Made by a program: the position numbers and the translations under genes. Of a DNA stretch of 64,000 nt, positions 12,850 to 23,164 are shown one piece after another. A model generated the notes under the pieces. It was not told the origin of the DNA. It saw only the letters and a list, made by a program, of their open reading frames with translations, and made no database searches. Origin of the DNA: Apium graveolens (lineage: Eukaryota; Streptophyta; Magnoliopsida; Apiales; Apiaceae); NCBI RefSeq assembly GCF_009905375.1, contig NC_133649.1:230615792-230679791 (forward strand), in the 5' to 3' direction. Position 1 is the first letter of the stretch; every line of letters starts with the position of its first letter.

Positions 12850-13458
12850 AGTTTTTGCCTTTAAGATGAAGAATTTAACATTCCAATTTCACCTACAAGT
12901 CTAGTGAAAGTTGCTTCATCCAAAGGTTTAGTAAAAATGTCAGCTAATTATTTTTATGTTGGAACAAAAATTAGCTCAATGGTTTTATTTACAACATGTT
13001 CTCTAATAAAATGGTACCTTACATCAATGTGCTTTGTTCTAGAATGATTGACTGGATTAGCCACAATAGATATAGCAATGATATTATCACACATAATTAG
13101 AATTTTGTGAAACACTAGGCCATAATCTATTAGCTGATTTCTAATCCAAAGCACTTGAGCACATCAACTTCCAACAACTATGTATTCAGCCTCAGTTGTG
13201 GAAGTTGACACAGATTATTGTTTCTTGCTATATCAGGATACAAGTCTTTGAGCAAGAAACTAACAGCTTCCACAAGTACACTTTTGGTCAATCCTGCATC
13301 CAGCAAAATCTGCATCTATGTATCCAATAGCTTCAAAACCTGTTCCCTTAGGATACCGTAACTTCAAATATCTGAAAATTTTCTTCACAACCATCAAATG
13401 TGATTCCTTTGGGATTGAAATATTGCACACAGACATGTTGCAAACATAATATCTGGCC
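12850..13458 (-). pseudogene. RNase H and RT tail of element B
   Basis: Continues B's pol on the far side of element A. Readable blocks are an RNase H first motif near 13300 (DADFAGC), STTEAEYIVVGS near 13190, then WIRNQLIDYGL, the CDN motif (MCDNIIAIS), [18 protein letters not shown] and the terminal [15 protein letters not shown] near 12880-12930. Several in-frame stops occur. It ends about 230 bp before the motif spacer. The homologous part of A and C (19807-20160, 51087-51460) is the same domain. Confidence 0.85.
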
Positions 13459-13463
13459 TACTA
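13459..13463. repeat. Target site duplication of element A, left copy (TACTA)
   Basis: TACTA directly precedes the LTR start TGTTATT at 13464 and recurs at 26767-26771 directly after the other LTR. It joins B's RT codons for LYLTAS and RPDI when A is removed. Confidence 0.95.
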
Positions 13464-14565
13464 TGTTATTCCCAGTGGACTAACAATGAGATTTACAGAA
13501 GGGGGGTTGAATGTAAATCTCAAAACTTTTTCAAGTTTTGAGCAGTTTCTAAGGCTAAGTGTTTGAGTGATCAAATGTGTGTGAATTGCTTGAAGCTAAT
13601 GCAGACAGATATATATTCAAACACAAATGTAATGAGCACAAAGAACTTAAAAACTTTTCTGGTGGATTTGTTGTTCCACCAGAGATGTGTTATTTCAGAA
13701 AATCTGTGATTCAAAGAATTAAATCACAGCTGCTTCCTAGTACAAACTAGATGATTTTCTCTTTTGATATTTCTAAACAGCTCAGGAAAATTCATATCCA
13801 ATTACTAGATGCTACTTGGTTTATATATCACCAAGTTTACAAGTGAAGACAAACTGTAAAATACAATTGAAAAGATTCTTCACATGTTTCTTCTTCATTT
13901 CTCTATCCAATACAATCTAGGATAATCTGTAAATCTTTGAATACTTCCTTGTTTGCATCAGAATGGAAATGCTGCATTTTCTTGATTCCTCCTAGAGGCT
14001 TCCACATTCCAGTATGTCTCTATCAACCCATGTGCCTCTGTCAGCTTGTGAATTGTCACTATCAACTGCTAATGAACTAAGCATCCGTTGAAGCTTTCAT
14101 CCGTTGATGCCTTATCCGTTGAGGCTTTATCCGTTGAAGCTTTATCCGTTGATGCATTATCAGTTGAAGTCTTTATCCGTTGAAGCACTTATCCGTTGAT
14201 GGATATTATCCGTTGAAGCATTAGAGACATCCGTTGAAGCTTTGTTTCTTATCTGTTGAAGGTTTCAATATCCGTTGACACTTCTTCACTTATACAAAAT
14301 TACAAGGCATGAAATATTTACAATTAGCCCTCCTATTTGTACATCCATTAGTAGTCAACATGACTGATTATTTCCTAACAACATCTAAGAATTACAGCTT
14401 GAAACCAGAGAGTGAAATGTGCTATAATACTAAACTTATTGCTAAGTACAGCTACTCCTTCAACGGATAGCCAAGATGGTCTTATCCGTTGAGGCTACAA
14501 ACACTAGATTTCTACTTAAGTGTTTTGCTTAACTTATCATCAAACTAATACACATATTCCTAACA
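13464..14565 (-). repeat. 3' LTR of element A
   Basis: Runs from TGTTATTCCC to TTCCTAACA, 1102 bp, ending at the polypurine tract. The segment 14080-14290 and the end at 14460-14510 hold about a dozen copies of ATCCGTTGA or close variants (one in the opposite sense). A different, longer repeat-free block at about 13855-14030 distinguishes it from the LTR of C. Confidence 0.93.
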
Positions 14566-14582
14566 ATCTCCCCCTATTTATG
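14566..14582 (-). promoter_or_regulatory. Polypurine tract of element A
   Basis: ATCTCCCCCTATTTATG on the plus strand abuts the LTR; the sense strand reads AAATAGGGGGAGAT. The same tract occurs at 46029 in element C. Confidence 0.88.
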
Positions 14583-14753
14583 TCTACTAGAACTGTAGGC
14601 ATAAATTTGGGTTTAGCTTGATGATAACAAAACACTTAACAAATATATAAACTGTAATAAAGCAGAAATTCAAAAGTGCTACAAAAATGTATATGCTGAG
14701 ATGGAATTGAAGAATTACATTGTTTCCAAGGGTGCTCCTTTAGCCTGAGCAAA

Positions 14754-17700
14754 TTACTTTCTTTTCCTTTGATCCCTGGTTTTCTTTCCTAGCCTCCTGT
14801 CATTCTCCTCTATTTGAAGTTGAAGTTGTCTGTAGAATTCAGCTTCATCTTCTTCATTGATATCTAACTTAGATTGCATATCCTTGAGAGTTTCATTACT
14901 GGCAATCTTTAGCTGATCTTCAATTCTGAAAAATCTTCTGACTCCTTTGTTGTCTCTGAACTCCATCAACCAATGAGGTGATTTGTGAATTGTAATTCCT
15001 CTTTCTTGAATGAGAAGTTCTAGGCAAAGCATTGGGCTCCCTCCAAGTTTTCCTTATATTGGCAATCTTGTTGAGAATCTCAGTCTAGGCAGTTCTGGTA
15101 AAGCTAGAATCCCTTTGTATGGCTGAGTAGACTCTAATCAAGGTAGAGTAGCCTTCATTCAGAATTCTGTGAAGAGGCCATGTTCTTTCCCCAGCTCCTT
15201 TGTATTTGAACACTAGTCTTTCTGGTAGCTGTCTGTAGGCAGCTATTCCCCTTACTTCCTCCAGCTCATCCAGATAGAGTTCAATGTCTGAAAATTCTTT
15301 TATGTCACAGATGTGAACATAATCATCTTTAGAGGTTTGAGGTTTAGGCTTAGGCTTCTGTGTGAATTTGATTGAGGCTTTAGAGGGTGTTAATTTGATT
15401 CTTCTTTTCTGCTTCTTTGATGGTGGAGAAGAGGTTAGGAAGGTGGGCAATTTGATGATGTCCCAATCAATTGGTTCCTCCTTGGGAATGATTGTTTCAC
15501 CATGAATGTTCATGAAGGGGTCAGGTACAATGGGTTCAGGAATAGAGGGTAGTGGTTTGGATATTGATTGGGTTTCTTCAGTCTTATCTACCTTCTTTCT
15601 CTTTGCATTGACCTTCTTTCTTTTCCCTTTCTGCCATTCTTCCTTACTTCTTTCCTCCATCTCAGTACCAACCATGTCCCCCATAGCCTCATCTTCACCT
15701 TTGTCTTCAATTTCTTTCTGTTCTTCAGCCTGACTTGACTTTAGCTGTTTTTCAAGCTTTGCTTGTGCTCTTTTGTCAGCCTTTAGCTGTTTGGCTTCTT
15801 CCTTCAACCTTTTGGTTTCTTCCCTCTTGGCTATTGAGAATTTGGGATGTCCTTGCATCACACATATGCCCTTTCCCTCTCTGAAGATAATAGCCATATT
15901 TCTCCTTACAGCCTCATCCATGGTCTCTTTGAGATATGCAATACTTCTATCTAAAAGCTTGTCCTCATCAGCTTTTGGAAGAGGAAAATCCACCACTTTT
16001 AGAGGATTCTTTGTAGAGTCCTTATTGGATCTGTTGTTGGGCTTGAGAACCATAGGTTGCAGATCTTTGGAAGAAGTTTCTCCATCCTTATGCCTCCCTA
16101 CTGACTTGAGTTCCATAATAATTGATTCCACTTTTGTGCTATGCTTCACGGATTGTGATTGAGAAGTTGTAGAACCAAATATTAGTTGCATCTTTTCATC
16201 AATCTTCTTCCTTTGCTCTTTGACTTGCAATTCAGCTGCTGCTATCTGGATTAGATCAATTCCATCTAGCTTTCCTTTGACTTGAATAGTTGGAGAAGTT
16301 GTGATGACAGGAACTAGCACTTGAGAAATCTGAACTGTTGTAGATGGCTCTCCTTCCCCTTCCCCTTTATTCTCCCCCTTTTTGTTATCATCAAGGGTAG
16401 GGGTCAAGCCTTGTGCTTTTGCCAGCTGCATGAGTAGATTTGTTTGAGTTTGTTGATTCTGAAGAATGGTGACCATAGAGTCTTCAATGATTTGAGCCCT
16501 ATCTTCCAATCTGGCCAGCCTCTTGTCAGCATCAGATGTTTTCCTCAGTCTCCCCAACAAATCTTGCATAGTACCATAGGGTATAACTGAATCCAATTTC
16601 TCAGCATTGTAGGATTTCAGATCAGCAATGTCCTGCTTGAGCTCATCCACACTTAGATTTTGCTGGTAATGCTGCAACTGCAAGAGATGCAGAGATTCCA
16701 GATGAGCTTGAAGAATTGCCTTGGTACCAGCATCTTGAGTCTCCTGAAGGGCCTTCTGAATTGTCATGACTTGTCTGACCAAAGTGACACCAAACTCTCC
16801 TGGTGTTGATGGTTTTGCCCATGCCCATTCAGGAAGATCAGGAACAGAACTTGGGCCTGCTACTCCCCCTAAGTTCATGCTCTCATTCAAAGAATTAGAG
16901 TCATCATCATTAGAATTTACTCCAAATTCTTCAGATGGCTCACCAGCTTGAGAAGGCAGCCTGTTGACAGCGACTTTGTCTCTGAGAAGAGATTCTGAAG
17001 TGTGTACAATGTGTAGTGTCTGTTCTGCCTCCACATTGCCTTGTGCACCCAATAATTGATAGGCTGAAACAGGGTGAGTAAAAGTGTCAGCATCCAAGGA
17101 AATGTTATCAATGACAACTTTGTAATGTTGCTGAAATTGTCTTTCCTTTTCTGCATCATCCACTTTCATTAACTCACTAGCAATGGCTGGATCCACCCTT
17201 ATAGCTTATGTACCTGCCTTTTTCTCAATTTCTCTCTGTTCTTGCATCAGAGGCTCCCCCTGACTCACACACACCCTCACACCCTCACCCTCACCTTCTA
17301 AGTTGGCACTCCTCTCACTCACTTTTGCCATGCTGGAAGAAATAGCATGCATATGGTGACTCTCAACCTCTCCTTTTGCCTGGGAGCAACCCAGCCTCTC
17401 ACTCAAAAGATCACTCCCTTCCCTCAAACCTAAAAGTGATTGTACAGTTGCCATGTCCTCTACAGTTGGAATTGTTTCTGTTAAGTGTGTAGAGACCATC
17501 AACGGATAGGGAATATCCGTTGAGGTGGAAACTGATGGTATCAACGGATAACTGCTGTTAAGCTTATCCGTTGAAGAACAACCACTTGTCAACGGATGAG
17601 AGATATCCGTTGAAGAAGGAAAAGATGTAGATATAGAAAGTGACATAATTGTTGAATCTGTGTGGATTGATTTTAAGTGTGGTGACACAGATTCTGCAAC

Positions 17701-19265
17701 TACATCGGAAAGAATTGGCTGATGATCCAACAAATCATCTAAAAGATGATGATCACCAGGTTTTGAGTGGGGCTCCTCCCTGAGTTTTAATGTGGGAGAA
17801 TCAGGAATTGATGTGAATATCATATCCACATCCAGAGAGGGTGTTGGAGAGTTTGATGAATGGTGTGTTTCTATATTGAGAGAATGGGGCTGTGATTCCA
17901 CATTTGCTGGAATCACATCAAGCTGAATTTGAGAAGGCAAAGATACAGGTGGATGTATCTGTGCTGTGTGTGTCCCTTGTGTGGAAACTAGGGTCTTGGC
18001 CTTCTTCTTCCTTGAAAAGGCTTTAAATGGTGAATGTGTGGCTTCAGTGTCCCTCCCTCTTTTGTTCTGTGTCCCTGGTTGGGGACTATTTTCAATAGTT
18101 ACAACCTTTTGGGAGGATGCAACTAGGGATGTGTTGGACTCCTTTTGAACCACCACAGTCTTTTGAGAGACTGTGGCTTGGCTGGTTTGGGTACCACTCA
18201 CCTCTCCCACCTTATCCTGGGGGGCTTTTTGATGTTCACCCCTCCCCTCACCACTCACACCCTGTTCACTCCCTTCAGGGTTTATGGTAGTTATTACAAC
18301 TGTTGTCTTTTGAGAAATAACAGAGGTAGGTTTCTTTGACTTGACTTTGGAAATTTTAGATTTGGTGGCTTTGGTAGGAGCCTGTTTGGACAAAGACACA
18401 GGTTCCATAGCCACACTAGAAGGAAAAGAAACATTGGGGTTGGAAATAGTAGGAGTTATAGAAGTATTTACCTCACTTACCTGTGGTGCATTCATGATTG
18501 GCAAGTATACCAATGGCACCTGGCTGTTAGGTTCATTCTCAAAAGGTCTGCAAGGACCCTTTTCTCTTGTGCCCAGCATTTGAGTTTATTATTCTCATTG
18601 GATATAACCAAACCTTGAGCAACATGGTTAGCCAATAACATAAAGAATCTAGCATAGTAGATGTTATGTGGTCTATTAGCTTTGTTACCTAATCTGGAAC
18701 CTAATTCTAGCATAACACAGTTGCTAAAATTAAAGTACCTATCAGAAACTAGCATATAGAGCATATTAACAAGAGATGAAGTGATAGCATCAAAATTGCT
18801 AATCTTCCTAGAGAAAACCTTAATAAAGGCATCTCCAAGAAAACTCCATTCCTTCCTAAGGCCTTTCCTTCTAATACTACCTAAACTAGCATAATCAAAA
18901 GCATAGCCTATGGAATCTAGCATAGCAGAGACATCTTTATTAGTGTGTGGTGTCATGGCATTATTCTCAGGCAACTTAAAGCAAGATTGTATATCATCAC
19001 AATTAATGCAATAGTCCTTACCTTTGAGAGAGAAGGCAATAGTCATATCTGTGGAGTTGAACTCTGCAGTTGTCCAAATCTCCTCAATCACCTCACAATA
19101 GATGGTTGGGGCTTCCAGCATTGCATAGCTTAGTTTGCAGTTTTTGATGAAGTCCATCATCTTGTGATAATCAGAATGGGCTTCATTCTTTTCAACCAAG
19201 GCTATGAAATTATTCTTTTCATAAACAAATCCTGTTTGAGACATAATTTTGACTACTGGTGCCAT
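14754..19265 (-). pseudogene. ORF2 of element A (unknown protein in env position, broken)
   Basis: A protein of about 1,450-1,500 residues read in four pieces (19265-18492, 18579-17206, 17196-15085, 15032-14754), starting MAPVVKIMSQTGFVYEKN. The N-terminal about 230 residues look globular (LEAPTIYCEVIEEIW, DDIQSCFKL). A Ser/Thr/Pro-rich middle (about 17500-18500) follows, with STD and YPL peptides encoded by the family nonamer. Next is a Glu/Lys/Gln-rich region predicted to form a coiled coil (KREETKRLKEEAKQLKADKR, about 15730-15830), and a basic end (KKTRDQRKRK). I see no signal peptide or clear membrane helix. Sireviruses carry envelope-like ORFs here; that role is not shown. Breaks at about 18500, 17200 and 15050 are not shared with C. 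Confidence 0.75.
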
Positions 19266-19806
19266 TGTTGTGAGTAGAGGTTGCAGAGAAAAACTTGAGA
19301 ATTTAGAGAGAAAGAGAATAAGAATTGCAAGAAAGCGTAAAGTGAGAATAAGAGTTCAATTGGGCTTTTATACTTTCTTGAATTAAAACGTAAATAAAAT
19401 GATTAAATGATACTTTTAAGTAAGTTACAGCCGTTCAAGAATAAATAAAACTGTAGAAATTCTGAAAACTACCTTAAATACAAATACATACAACACTGTA
19501 TATCTGTATCAACGGTTGAGTAAAAGAATCAACGGCTACGACTCACTTATAGTAACTGACGTGACACTTCAACGGATAAGGGAAATAGTTATCCGTTGAT
19601 GAACAACACCATTTTATCCGTTAAAGGATAAAATTACCAGAAATGTATTTATCTTTCAACGGATAATGAACATCCGTTGATAGAACAATTTTGGCTTTCA
19701 ACGGATAGAGAATATCCATTGATAGGATAAGTCTTAATTAAAGCCAGCTTTGTTCTTGCAGCAAATTCATTTTAGGCTTCAAGACAGATTATATAGATGA
19801 CATAGA
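19266..19806 (-). repeat. Spacer between RNase H and ORF2 of element A, with inverted nonamer array
   Basis: No gene. TCAACGGAT and ATCCGTTGA occur as facing pairs between about 19565 and 19730, for example TTCAACGGATAAGG with TTATCCGTTGATG, and TTCAACGGATAATG with ACATCCGTTGATAG. The arrangement could form short hairpins in RNA or cruciforms in DNA. It may hold the promoter or leader of a subgenomic ORF2 transcript; that is inference. Confidence 0.75.
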
Positions 19807-21240
19807 TTATGAATAATTAAGCATACCTAACTCACTTACTAATCTTGTGAATGTTGATTCATCAAGTGGCTTGGTAAATATGTCTGCAATCTGCTTTTCA
19901 CTTGGAACAAAATGAAGTTCTACTGTACCTTTCATCACTTGTTCCCTAATGAAGTGGTACTTGATATCAATGTGCTTGGTTCTTGAGTGCTGCACTGGAT
20001 TTTCAGTAATGGCAATGGCACTTGTGTTGTCACAGAATATTGGAATTTTGTCAACAGTCAGACCATAGTCAAATAGTTGATTCCTCATCCATAGTATCTG
20101 TGCACAGCAACTACCAGCAGCAATGTACTCAGCTTCAGCTGTTGATGTGGAAACAGAATTCTACTTCTTGTTGAACCATGATACAAGCTTGTTCCCTAGA
20201 AATTGACAGGTGCCTGTTGTGCTTTTCCTGTCTATTTTGCAACCTGCATAATCTGCATATGAGTAGCCAATTAGATCAAAACCAGACTCTCTGGGGTACC
20301 AAATTCCTAGATTTGGAGTCCCCATGAGATATCTGAAAATTCTTTTAATAGCCACTAAGTGAGATTCTTTAGGGTCAGCTTGAAATCTAGCACAGAGACA
20401 TGTAGAAAATATTATATCAGGTCTACTAGCAGTTAAATATAAAAGTGAGCCAACCATGCCTCTATAACTTGTAATATCCACAGACTTTTCAGCCTTGTTT
20501 AATTCAAGCTTAGTGGTAGTGGCCATGGGAGTTTTTGCAGGTGAACAATCCATTAAGTCAAACTTCTTTAAAAGATCATAAATATATTTAGTTTGACTAA
20601 TGAAAATTCCACCACTAACTTGTTTAACTTGTAAACCAAGAAAGTAAGTTAGCTCTCCCATCATGCTCATTTCATATTTACTTTGCATTAATTTAGCAAA
20701 CTTTTTACAAAGCTTATCATCTGTAGATCCAAATATAATATCATCTACATAAATTTGTACAAGTATCTTAGAGCCATTAACATTTCTAAAGAAGAGAGTT
20801 TTGTCAACAGTACCTCTTGTGAAGTGATTATCTAGAAGGAACTTTGACAAAGTCTCATACCAGGCTCTAGGTGCTTGCTTTAGTCCATAGAGTGCTTTCA
20901 ACAGATAATACACATAGTCTGGAAAATTTGGATCTTCAAAACCTGGAGGTTGGCTTACATAAACTTCTTCCTCCAATTCCCCATTTAGAAATGCACTCTT
21001 GACATCCATTTGATAGATTTTCAAATTGGCATTAGCTGCATAGGCTAGAAAGATTCTGATGGCTTCAAGTCTGGCAACTGGAGCAAATGTTTCATCAAAA
21101 TCTATTCCCTCTTGTTAAGAATAGCCTTTAGCAACCAATCTGGCTTTATTCCTTATGACAATGCCATTTTCATCCATCTTGTTTCTGAATACCCATTTTG
21201 TGTCAATAGAACTCTTGTTCTTTGGCTTGGGTACCAGCTT
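19807..21240 (-). pseudogene. Reverse transcriptase and RNase H of element A
   Basis: RT motifs are [29 protein letters not shown], the catalytic [11 protein letters not shown] (about 20740) and [11 protein letters not shown]. The RNase H first Asp region reads [10 protein letters not shown], where C has [10 protein letters not shown], so a catalytic Asp is replaced by Tyr in A. Then follow [36 protein letters not shown] and the [13 protein letters not shown] end. A stop (TAA near 21116) cuts the [12 protein letters not shown] stretch before RT, and another lies at about 20160. It copies genomic RNA in the virus-like particle in intact relatives. Confidence 0.92.
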
Positions 21241-22731
21241 TCATACTTTGTTCCTCTCAAATTGGTTTAGCTCCTCTTGCATTGCTAAAATCCAATCTGG
21301 ATCCAATAGAGCTTCTTCCACTCGCTTGGGTTCCTCCTGTGATAGAAAGCTACTATACAGACATTCATCTTGAGTAGCCCTTCTAGTTTGTACTTTTGAT
21401 GTAGCATCACCAATGATCAGTTCAAAAGGGTGATTCTTGGTCCATTTCCTTTGAGGTGGTAGATTAGCCCTAGATGAGGTTGCCTCAATATTGTCATGAT
21501 GTGAGATAGAATGTTGATTTGTTGAAAGTCCCCCTGAGTTGCTGATCCTTTGAAAGGAATTGGGAGCTCTATCAACTGATGAAGTGAATTGATTATCCGT
21601 TGACAGACTGTGATCAACGGATGCTTCATTATGAACTTCAACGGATGATGCACTTTGTCTTTCAACGGATGCTGCATTACTTCTTTCAACGGAAGCTGAA
21701 TTATGACTTTCAACGGATGAAGCATTCTGTACATTATCCAAAGGCAGATTCTGAATTCTTCTTGAGATGCCTTCTTTATCATTCTCATCTTCACTATCAT
21801 CACAGTATATCTCAATGTTTCCAAATTTGAGTCCTTCATGATGTCCCTCATGTGTTAGTCTATCAATCTTTTTATCATCAAACACAACATGTACAGATTC
21901 CATGACAATGTTGGTTCTTAGATTGTAGACCCTATATGATTTTTCAGCAGAATAACCAACAAATATTCCTTCATCAGCCTTTGCATCAAACTTCCCTTTG
22001 TGATCAGATTGATTCCTTAAGATGTAGCATTTGCAACCAAAGACATGTAGAAAGTTTAAAGTTGGTTTTCTTCTCTTGAATAATTGATAGGGAGTCATGC
22101 ATTTTGCCTGATTGATTAGGGAAATATTCTGAGTGTAACATGCACAGTTAACAGCCTCAGCCCAAAAATAAGTTGGGAGTTTTGACTCTTCAAGCATTGT
22201 CCTTGCAGCTTCAATTAGTGATCTGTTCTTCCTTTCCACCACACCATTTTGTTGTGGAGTTCTTGGAGCTGAGAAATCATGCATGATCCCACTTTCTTCA
22301 CAGAACAACTTCATGGTTGAATTCTTGAACTCAGTTCCATTGTCACTCCTAATATTACTTACTTTGAAATCAGGATGATTGTTGACTTGCTTGATATGAT
22401 TAGTGATGATTTCACTAGCTTCATCCTTTGATCCAAGAAAATAAACCCATGAAAACTTTGAGAAATCATCTACAATCACTAGGCAGTATCTTTTCCTTGA
22501 AATTGACAATACATTGACTAGTCCAAAAAGATCCATGTATAGAAGTTGTAGTGGTTCATCAATTGCAGATTCAAGCTTCTTACTGAATGATACTTTCTTT
22601 TGCTTTCCTTTCTGACAAGCATCACACAGTCCATCCCTTGTGAATTCCACTAGATGCATTCCTCTAACTAAGTCCTTTTTGACTAGATCATTCATTGTCT
22701 TGAAATTCAAATGGGACAGCTTCTTGTGTCA
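21241..22731 (-). pseudogene. Integrase and integrase-RT linker of element A
   Basis: A 489-codon open stretch. It has the zinc-binding end (CDACQKGKQ), then the D,D,E core: VIVDDFSKFSW, IRSDNGTEFKNS and PQQNGVVERKNRS, all catalytic residues present. Then come FGCKCYILRN and GIFVGYS. The linker at about 21590-21720 contains four or five ASVE/SVD-type peptides because the family nonamer is written into the coding sequence. A TGA at 22729-22731 replaces the Trp just before the HKKLSHLNF zinc-motif histidines; the same stop exists in C. Confidence 0.92.
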
Positions 22732-23151
22732 TAGCCAACTTTCAACTGGACTTGCTTTGCTGAGAAGACAAGTAATGGATTCTGCATCTGTAGAGTTGAA
22801 ATCAGCTAAGTACATATTCCCTTTTCTAACTCCAGTTAGAACCACTTTATTGTCCTTTTTACTTGTGACAATACAGGCTTCAGAATTGAAGGAAACAGTA
22901 TTCCCTCTGTCACATAGTTGACTGATGCTCAATAAATTGTGTTTGAGACCATCAACCAATGCAACTTCATCAATGATGATATTTTCTTTTGAAATCAAGC
23001 CATATCCCATAGTGAATCCTTTGCTGTCATCTCTAAAGGTTATGCTAGGGCCAGCTCTCTCCTTAAACTCTGTGAGCAGGGTGAAATCTCCTGTCATGTA
23101 TCTTGAACAACCACTGTCCAAGTACCATAGATTCCTTCTTTGTCCCTGCAC
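22729..23151 (-). pseudogene. Aspartic protease of element A
   Basis: Retropepsin-type protease that would cut the polyprotein. The catalytic motif is WYLDSGCSRYMTG near 23110, and the domain ends at SPVESWL before the shared TGA. It lies in a different frame from gag (pol is in the -1 frame relative to the gag stop at 23165), as in C. No methionine start is needed for a domain inside the polyprotein. Confidence 0.9.
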
Positions 23152-23164
23152 ACAACAAAATCAA

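Noticed and set aside
14082..14290. CRISPR-like spaced short repeat array in the LTR
   Set aside because: The repeated unit is only 9 bp, spacing is irregular and the place is a plant LTR; CRISPR arrays have 23-47-bp repeats.
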